The position numbers and the translations under genes are program-made. Positions 57,601 to 64,000 of a stretch of DNA of 64,000 nucleotides are shown one piece after another. Under the pieces are notes generated by a model that saw only the letters and a list, made by a program, of their open reading frames with translations, was not told where the DNA came from and ran no database searches. Positions within the stretch are counted from its first letter, which is position 1. Every line of letters starts with the position of its first letter. The stretch lies in contig NC_033559.1 in assembly GCF_001680005.1 (NCBI RefSeq), positions 1,426,001 through 1,490,000 on the forward strand, in the 5' to 3' direction. The DNA comes from Plasmodium coatneyi (lineage: Eukaryota; Apicomplexa; Aconoidasida; Haemosporida; Plasmodiidae).

Positions 57601-59043
57601 CCTTTCCTTCCTTCCCTCATTAGATCTCCTTTCATCCCCTTCCTTAGACCCTCTTTCCTTTCTTCCCTCCTTAGAACCCTCCTTCCTCCTCCTTAGACCC
57701 TTCCTTCTAACACCCTTAAACCTAACTTTCTTCCTTCCTCCTTAGACCTCCCCTTCCTTTTCTCCCTAGACAACTCCTTCCTTCTTTCTTTTCCTTCCGT
57801 TCCTCCTTTACTCTTTACCCTCCCCTTCCTCTTTTCTTTCTTCCCTTAATACTTTTTACTTAAAATTCCTTCTTCCCTTAAAATTCCTCTCCCCTTTCAT
57901 TAAGAATATCCTTAATAATATTAACTACCTTAGGCAAGTGCCTTTGGAGCTGGTGATAGTGGGTCACTACCTGCATTATCATCACTTATTGCCTGTGATC
58001 CCTTACCTTTTGCACTGTCCCTGTCCTGCGCCCTTTTTACGTTCTTGGCATGTATGTCACCTAAGGTCTTATATATTTCTTTTAATATAACTTGATTCCC
58101 CGTATTATCTGTCCCCGGTTTAACCTTTACTGCTACTTTCTCTAACTCCTCCTCTGATCCTTTCCCATGACTATCAATCAAATCTCCTATGCCATCTTTA
58201 TCCTTTACATCGAGGAACTCTGCAGTACTGGCCCTTATATTTTCCATTTCTTCCTCCTTCTCCTCACTTGACTTTTTTGCCCAGCAGTACTGTCCATTTT
58301 TCCTTATATCCTTCAACCTCCCTTTTTTTGTCGTTCCTTCGTCTATCCATTTATCCATTTTATCCCACAGAAATATTCCCGCTATACTTAAACTCTTTAA
58401 ATCCGCTTTCTTGCACATATCATTTTCTACTTGCACGTTCTTCTTATCTATAGTTCCCTCCACTGCCTTCTTAGCAATTGGACCAACCTTACTTATATCA
58501 CAATGATCCCAAAATAATTTTGCTACTGTTATTTTTCCTAATATGCATCTTGCATATGCATAGAGCTTCCAATTTTTCTGTTCGATGTCTTTCCTCTTTT
58601 CCCAGTACCACTTCCATTGCTTCTTCGCGATTTGCTCTTCTTTCTCTATCAGTCCGCTAATCCAATATAATATTTTTACTAGAGCCTTGCATAATTCCTT
58701 CTCTCTGTTATGAGTCAACTTTTCCCCTTTGTCGTTTTCCGTGTCAGCACACAGCTTGTTTATTTCTGGAGCATCCTCCTTCAGGTTTTTGAACAAGTCC
58801 TCAAACACTCCTTTCATATCGTTCAATATTTTACCCTGCAAATAGTGTAAGTAGTAGATTCCCCTATATATGCTGTCTCCACCTACACATTGCTACAAAT
58901 ATTTCAAGTTTACGCTCAGCGTAACCTCCACATGATATTAATTCTTAATAGAAGTTGAAAAGAATTACATAGTGCCCTATGGTGTTGTAGCCCTTCATTT
59001 GTATCCATTCCACCAGAAATTCTGAGAAGAACTCATACTCCAT
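51639..59043 (-). CDS. SICAvar: SICAvar-3, variant antigen (nine exons)
   Basis: The exons, in transcript order, are 59043-58969, 58835-57971, 56560-56457, 56297-55715, 55300-55194, 54993-54307, 54122-53201, 53147-52696 and 52013-51639. All phases close, giving about 1389 aa. Exon 1 encodes MEYEFFSEFLVEWIQMKGY, paralogous to SICAvar-2. The exon 2 donor (GCA G then GTAGTG) lies just before an in-frame TAA at 57930. Cysteine-rich exons carry CIECTRKKD, CVPCTRDTSYAKC and CPLCTQDNSYKDC. Exon 8 is a collagen-like Gly/Pro stalk plus the helix YLPTIPVLLGISVMSYLLW. Exon 9 has IDIHLEVLDECQKGD and FFEILVQEFMG and ends at a TAG where sister repeats have CAG (glutamine). The cysteine-rich region appears intact. 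Confidence 0.9.
52105..52535. repeat. 29-bp telomere-like tandem array in SICAvar-3 intron 8
   Basis: About fourteen units of CCCTAAAATGCGAAATCCTACACACACAG type (quoted here only as the 5' part CCCTAAAATGCGAAATCC plus an ACACACACAG tail). The central part, 52249-52470, has a regular 29-bp spacing; the outer units are degenerate. The CCCTAAA start matches the telomeric C strand. Confidence 0.8.
55436..55680. repeat. GTCCGGTTTCCTTCCCC minisatellite in SICAvar-3 intron 4
   Basis: About ten imperfect TTGTCCGGTT plus C/T-run units lie between exons 4 and 5, the same family as in SICAvar-2 intron 2 and in intron 2 of this gene. Confidence 0.8.
56735..57062. repeat. GTCCGGTTTTTCCTTTCCCC minisatellite in SICAvar-3 intron 2
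   Basis: About fourteen units built on TTGTCCGGTT or TTGTCCACTT followed by C/T runs. The array lies in intron 2, just before the telomeric repeat block. Confidence 0.8.
57190..57350. repeat. Interstitial telomeric repeats (CCCTAAA / CCCTGAA)
   Basis: About 20 units of the degenerate Plasmodium telomere repeat (GGGTTTA/GGGTTCA on the other strand) run with the C-rich strand on +. Some units lack one C. The block lies inside intron 2 of SICAvar-3 (56561-57970), not at a chromosome end. Interstitial telomeric sequence near SICAvar and KIR genes is known in P. knowlesi. Confidence 0.93.
57380..57860. repeat. Pyrimidine-rich CCTTCCTTAGACC tract in SICAvar-3 intron 2
   Basis: This directly follows the telomeric block within the same intron and has the same type and + strand polarity as the KIR intron tracts. 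Confidence 0.8.
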
Positions 59044-60456
59044 GGTGCCCCCCTTCTTCTTCCTTCTACTCAATTCATTCTTTCATTGAGATATGATAAA
59101 TCACTACAGAGTGCATAGGGTTGACAAAGGACTATTTCTTCTGGAAATTCCACATTTCTGCCTATTCCTATAGAACAATTCATTTCATAGATGACTCCTT
59201 CCTTTTTTCCTTTAACCTTCAACTCCTTCTCTTACTTTTAAACTTCTCTTATTTTTCTTTTTTTTTTTTTTTGCCTCTTTCCTCTTCTTTAATTATTTCC
59301 ACTCTCTTTTTTTTTTTTTTTCTTCTTTCCTTAACGTTCTTTTTCCTTTTTAATCCTTTTGTTTCCTTTATTCCTTATAATTCCTTTAAAAAAAAAATGC
59401 GAAAGCAAAAAATTCGTGCATGCACCATTCCCTTTCCTGTAGCTTCTATCTATGTACTCTTTCTTTTCATTGTTCTAAAAAGAAGCAAAGGATGGAATTA
59501 CCCACCCACTTCCTTTTTCCTTTTTCTTTAATTTTTTTTTTTTTTTTTTTTCTTTTCTTTTTTTTTTTTTGTTCCTCCTTTTTTTGACAATTTTTTTCTT
59601 TCCTTAAGTTCTTTCCTTTTTCCTTCCTAAAAAAAACCAAAACGGAAAATTTCTTGCATGCAACCTTCACTCTCCTTCTTCCTTACATACACTACATTCT
59701 TCCTCTAAAAAGAAGAAGAGGAGGGAAGGAATGGAATTACGCACCATCCTTTTTCCTTTTTCTTTCCTTTTTTTTTTTTTTTTTCTTCTTTTTTAAGAAG
59801 AGAATATATGAAAGAAAAAAAAAGAGATTAGGAAACTTTTTTCTTTTTCTTTTTTCTTATTTCTTATTTCCTTTTTTTCTTTTAAAAAGTAAGAATGGAA
59901 GAAAAAAAGAGGAAGAATGGAAAAAAATAAAGGAGAAGCATACTTGAATGTACAAAATCATTAACGTTTGGGAAGCAGGAGGAAGAAAAAAATAGGAAGT
60001 AATATAAATGTTGCAACAAATTATTTATGTTGCTTACGGGAAGGAGGTGAAATCTGATTATCACATTTTATTTCTATTTATATACCCCTATCACGGTTAT
60101 GTCAAAGTGTGCTTTGTAATGAATGATCCAAATAAAGCTCCTTACATTCCACATTTTCTTCTCTTCCATCCTTTCACACACATTCCTCAAACAACAGATC
60201 ACCACCATTGTTGCCAAGGGATGAGTATCCACAATTTGGCAGCTAAACCATTTGTCCTATGGGACTGTTCATATAGTTTGTTGCTTAGGTGTTGCTTCTA
60301 CTACCTTACGTGGATGGAACATTATCAGCAGCATGTTCTCATTTCCAGCTTATTGTGTTCCTTCCCTCCATTATTTTTTTATTCCCATTACTTTCTTTCT
60401 TTTTTGTTTTTTTGTTTTTTATTATTTGTTCCCTTTTTTTTTAAAAAAAGGGGAAC
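59044..60456. other. Spacer between SICAvar-3 start and KIR-4 end
   Basis: About 1.4 kb without a gene, rich in poly(T) and AAGAA runs. The stretch from about 59895 matches the SICAvar-2/KIR-2 spacer (41300-41819) in order and wording, which supports duplication of the whole cassette. It should hold the SICAvar-3 promoter. Confidence 0.65.
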
Positions 60457-62804
60457 TTATCTAACATATGGGACAGAATATTCTGTGTTAGAATCATCAT
60501 CATCCTCCTCCGTAAAGTCAGGTTCTGAATCTACTGTTGTTGAGTTGTACGCTGAGGAATCATATTCATTCTCCTTATTTAACTTGCGTACTAATGATCT
60601 TCTTTTTCTTCTACTTTTATTATTGCTGCTTCCTCCTCCAAAGAAGGTGTCACGTAAGTCGGAAAATAAGGACGTATACTAAAAAGAAAGGAAAGGAAAG
60701 GAAAGGAAAGGAAAGGACAAGGATGGGAATGTGTTCGCAGAATGCATATGTACATTACTGCTCATATTTTAAGCATTCATTTTTTTTACACATTCCATTT
60801 TTTTATTTTTACATTTATTCTATGCATTCATTTTTAAATAGGCAGGAAAATATTAATACGTGTTATTATACATATTTCCTGTGTTAAGTGTACTTACCTT
60901 ATATAGATAGAAAGCAAGTGCCGGTAATCCTATTGCTGCACCAGCAGCGGAACCAACGCCAATACCCATACTGGTGGTTGTATCAATTCCAGAGGAAACA
61001 AGAGAAGCTGGTTCGAGTAATTGTACAGCTTCAGGTTGTTTCTGCTGTTGTTGCTGTTGCTGTTGTTGTTGTTGTTGTTGTTGATGCTGCTGGAGTTGTT
61101 CTGATACATCCACCACTTTACTTTGATTTTGTGCACCTTCAGCCTTTTTTCCTTGATTTTGTGCACCTTCAGCCTTTTTTCCTTGATTTTGTGCACCTTC
61201 TGCTTTCTTCCCTTGGTTTTGTGCACCTTCAGCTTTCTGTTCTGAGCCATCTGGAAAGAAATAGGAGGAGCATAGACATCGTGCAATCTTCCATTTTTTT
61301 TTGCTTTTTTTTTCTTTTCCTTCCTATTCTTTCCTTTCACCCTTTCTTTTTTCTTTTTTTTTTTTTTTTTATACACCCTTCGGGTGTACCTACCCCCCAA
61401 GGGGGAACATACGCCCCTTCACTTCCTTCACCTCCTTCCTTCCACCCTACACCCTTAACAACCTTCCCTTCCACCTACCACATCTAACAACCTTCCTTCC
61501 CTCCTTAGACCATTTCCTTCCACATATCACCCCTAACAACCTTCCTTTCTCCAACCATCCCTAACACCACTTTCCTTCCACCCTACCACCCATAACAACC
61601 TTCCTTTCACCACTACCACCACCCTTAACAACCTTCCTTTCACCACTACCACAACCCTTAACAACCTTCCTACCACCAACCACCTAACAACCCACCTACC
61701 ACCCTATCACCTAACAACCCACCTACCACCCTATCACCTAACAATCCACCTACCACCCTATCACCTAACAACCCACCTAACAACCCACCTACCACCACCC
61801 TAACAACCCACCTAACACAACCCACCTACCACGAACCCACCTAACATTCTTCCTTCCTTATTCCTTATTCCTCATTCCTTCCTTTTTTCCTTCTTATTCC
61901 TTCTTTTTCCTTCTCCTTTATTTGTCTTACCTGTGTCAGTTCTTAAAGGTGATGTTGGTTTAGGGCATGGTAATGGCTTCGGGGGCCCATATTCCTTCCC
62001 GTTGCTTTTTTCCCTATAAAATTTTTTGCAATAGTTATCATTGGCAGTTTGTGGGCAAGTTGAACTTAATGTTTTATATATTTCTCGGGCGATTTGCAAG
62101 GGCTTCTCGTATTCTGAACTGCTGCAATATGTATTAAGCTCATCACTGTTACGCATTTTATTAGAATCGTAGTAGTATTCGAATAGTGTTTTAGCCTGTG
62201 GGAACCTGTCTTTGATAATATCTTCGTACAAATTTTTGCACGCACATTCAGGATCGAATTCCTTCAGGTTATCATAAATTTTTTTCATAAGCGGTGAGAA
62301 GTTGCTTCTTGTCTGAAATTTATTACCTAACCAATAAAAAAAGAAATAAGGAAGATCATCATCCCCCAAAGATTCCAACCACACACCCCTTTTTCCGCTA
62401 CATGCTAGACAGTAGTTATTTGCAATTTTATTGGCCAAGGTCACATCACGACTCCCTGTGTACGATTGTAATGATTGTTGCACCTTCTGTTTTAATTTTC
62501 CAAGGTTCTGCGGGTCCCCCCCAAGTACGCAACCTCTTCTTCCTTCTCCTCCGTTGTTTAATGCATCGTATATTTTTTGTGATGGTTTTTTAAATGGAGC
62601 GGCCTGCTAAAAGTGTAATTGGTAGTATGAAATGGAGCATGTGTAAAAAATGGGTGTTTCTACATGTGTTCCTTCCATATTATTATTATTATTTACTTCA
62701 CTATGCACAAATTATTATATATACATCATATATATAAGTGTACATGTTGTAAGAAGGAAGGGGTAAATGATACTTTAGTGTTTGTGCCTTACCCCTCCAG
62801 TCAT
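60457..62804 (-). CDS. KIR: KIR-4, single-ectodomain KIR protein
   Basis: There are four exons: 62804-62793 (MTGG), 62603-61931, 61250-60898 and 60678-60457. The donors are GTAAGG, GTAAGA and GTAAGT; phases close, giving about 419 aa. A second acceptor three bases earlier (62606) would add one glutamine. The ectodomain has KPSQKIYDAL, CLAC, LPYFFFYWLGNK, FPQAKTLFEYYYDSNKM and NDNYCKKF. The stalk has four AEGAQNQGKK-type repeats and a glutamine-rich run, then a membrane helix ending AFYLYK. The tail is basic then acidic (EEDDDDS) and ends YVR. It resembles KIR-2 without its first ectodomain. Full coding appears intact. Confidence 0.88.
61123..61240 (-). repeat. 30-bp coding tandem repeat (AEGAQNQGKK), about four copies, with adjacent glutamine tract
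   Basis: This is the KIR-4 counterpart of the KIR-2 repeat. The glutamine tract following it (about 61037-61085) is longer than in KIR-2. Confidence 0.88.
61380..61870. repeat. Pyrimidine-rich tract with 27-bp tandem units (KIR-4 intron)
   Basis: The region is C/T-rich on the + strand. Its part at about 61680-61800 is an ordered tandem of a 27-bp CACCTACCACCCTATCACC-containing unit, three to four copies. It lies between ectodomain and stalk exons of the - strand KIR-4. Confidence 0.8.
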
Positions 62805-64000
62805 TGTATGTATATATTCTTGTACATAACAAATTTCTATGGAAGTTGCCTTCCTTCCTTTTTTATTCATGAAGTGAATATAAATAAATATATTAACACT
62901 TTTTCACTTATATATTCCAAGTTGGGGAGTCCCTCAATGGGAGGTATATATATATATCAAAATTTTATTACACTTCTTCTCCTTTCATAAAAATATGTAA
63001 TCCTTTTAACTTTCTTTCAAAGGAATACGATATAATATACACTACATATATACACATACGTACATCAAAATCATTACATATGTGCACGTATATATAATTT
63101 AAGGCATAAAAATATGAACGGGCGTACGAATGAACGAACAAGCAAAGAATAAGAAAATAATGGATCGAAGGAATCAAACTCCTCCTTGTTCAATCTGTGT
63201 ATTTATGTATTATATTTTTGTGCACATTCTTTGTACATTGTGCATGCTTGCTCGTTTGGATCATTCCATTATTATGTACACTTCTCTCCTATTATGTGTA
63301 TATAAGCACACCTCTTTTCTATTTGATGAAAAATTTAACCCATGTATTACATACTTTTATGCTTTATTGTTATGTTGAAAGGGGAGTTAATTGAAAATTG
63401 TTAATACATGCATGTATTGCATAATTCAAACAAAAAAAAAGGATCACACTCTTCCCATACCCTTTCTTCCTTTTCGGAATATTCACATTCGTCTATATGC
63501 TCAGGGAAGAGTGCACATTTACAGAATAAATAAGAGGAGTGCAATACAAATGTATATACTCATTTTGTTCAAAAGAGAGATTGAAAATTCGGTTTGTGTT
63601 TGTGTGCATGTGTACATTCCTCATTTATTACTTTTCCTTTCTTCTTTTCTCTTTCCTTATATTATTATTAATTGTGTGAGTTTGTTCATTGTTATATTAC
63701 TTTTTATTACTGTTATTTGTTCCTTCCTTTTAAGTTATTATTTTTCACCTTAAAAAAGGGAAGAATTTAGAATTATATTCTTTGGATTAGAAAAAATATT
63801 TTACACTTAAAATTTCTATGGGAGCTTTCTTATACAGTGCATATACCTATTTTATATTAAGCACTCAACTTTTTTTTTCACCGTACTTAAGTGCTTATGA
63901 ATATTTCCTATTGCATACACACTTATAAGGAAGAAATGTATAAAGTGAATTTCACTTATTCAGTTCTGCTTGGTATGAACAGAAATGTGTATATGTGTCC
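62805..64000. promoter_or_regulatory. KIR-4 upstream region to window end
   Basis: About 1.2 kb of A/T-rich DNA without a recognisable exon. It should contain the KIR-4 promoter and 5' UTR. Small frames at 62968-63753 have no family features. Confidence 0.45.

Noticed and set aside
41820..62804. Host CD99-like segments in the KIR proteins
   Set aside because: This was considered because some KIR proteins are reported to carry them, but no such stretch was recognised by eye in these four; a sequence search would be needed to exclude it.

Overview
The window looks like nuclear DNA of a Plasmodium species that carries SICAvar and KIR genes, so most likely Plasmodium knowlesi (P. coatneyi is the main alternative). 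The evidence is direct: three multi-exon genes have SICAvar architecture (cysteine-rich domain exons, a glycine/proline-rich stalk plus transmembrane exon, and a conserved cytoplasmic tail exon), and four have KIR/pir architecture. All are spliced with GT-AG introns, and the intergenic DNA is rich in A/T and homopolymers. TTG- or GTG-started reading frames are not real starts here; coding regions were rebuilt as spliced eukaryotic genes by matching reading phase at each junction.

Region 1 (1-18.2 kb) is conserved core. It holds the 3' part of a very large probable Nup155/Nup170-type nucleoporin (+), SPATR (+, two exons), an SRR1-domain protein (-), a MATE-like exporter (+, two exons) and a leucyl/phenylalanyl-tRNA--protein transferase homologue (+). 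A small signal-peptide ORF at 18.5 kb marks the edge of the core.

Region 2 (18.9-64 kb) is a variant-antigen island. In order it holds SICAvar-1 (-, 26597 to 19933), KIR-1 (+, 30824 to 33170), SICAvar-2 (-, 40464 to 34184), KIR-2 (-, about 45465 to 41820), KIR-3 (-, 48988 to 46491), SICAvar-3 (-, 59043 to 51639) and KIR-4 (-, 62804 to 60457). Each SICAvar could be resolved into nine exons with all phases closing (about 1545, 1412 and 1389 aa). KIR-1 and KIR-4 have one ectodomain; KIR-2 and KIR-3 have two in tandem. SICAvar-2/KIR-2 and SICAvar-3/KIR-4 look like two copies of one duplicated SICAvar-KIR cassette, because coding exons and spacers both match.

The introns and spacers of the island are full of structured repeats: a block of Plasmodium telomere repeats inside a SICAvar intron, 29-bp telomere-like tandem repeats, GTCCGGTT-type minisatellites, long pyrimidine-rich tracts that always lie on the + strand, and a perfect 39-bp inverted repeat between the divergent SICAvar-1 and KIR-1 promoters. 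All three SICAvar tails end early, by three different small lesions, in a repeated acidic motif whose remains continue past the stop.

Known biology of the families: SICAvar proteins are variant antigens on infected erythrocytes, KIR proteins are pir-superfamily antigens, SPATR is a secreted adhesive protein, and MATE proteins are exporters. No computation or search was run; coordinates were counted by hand.
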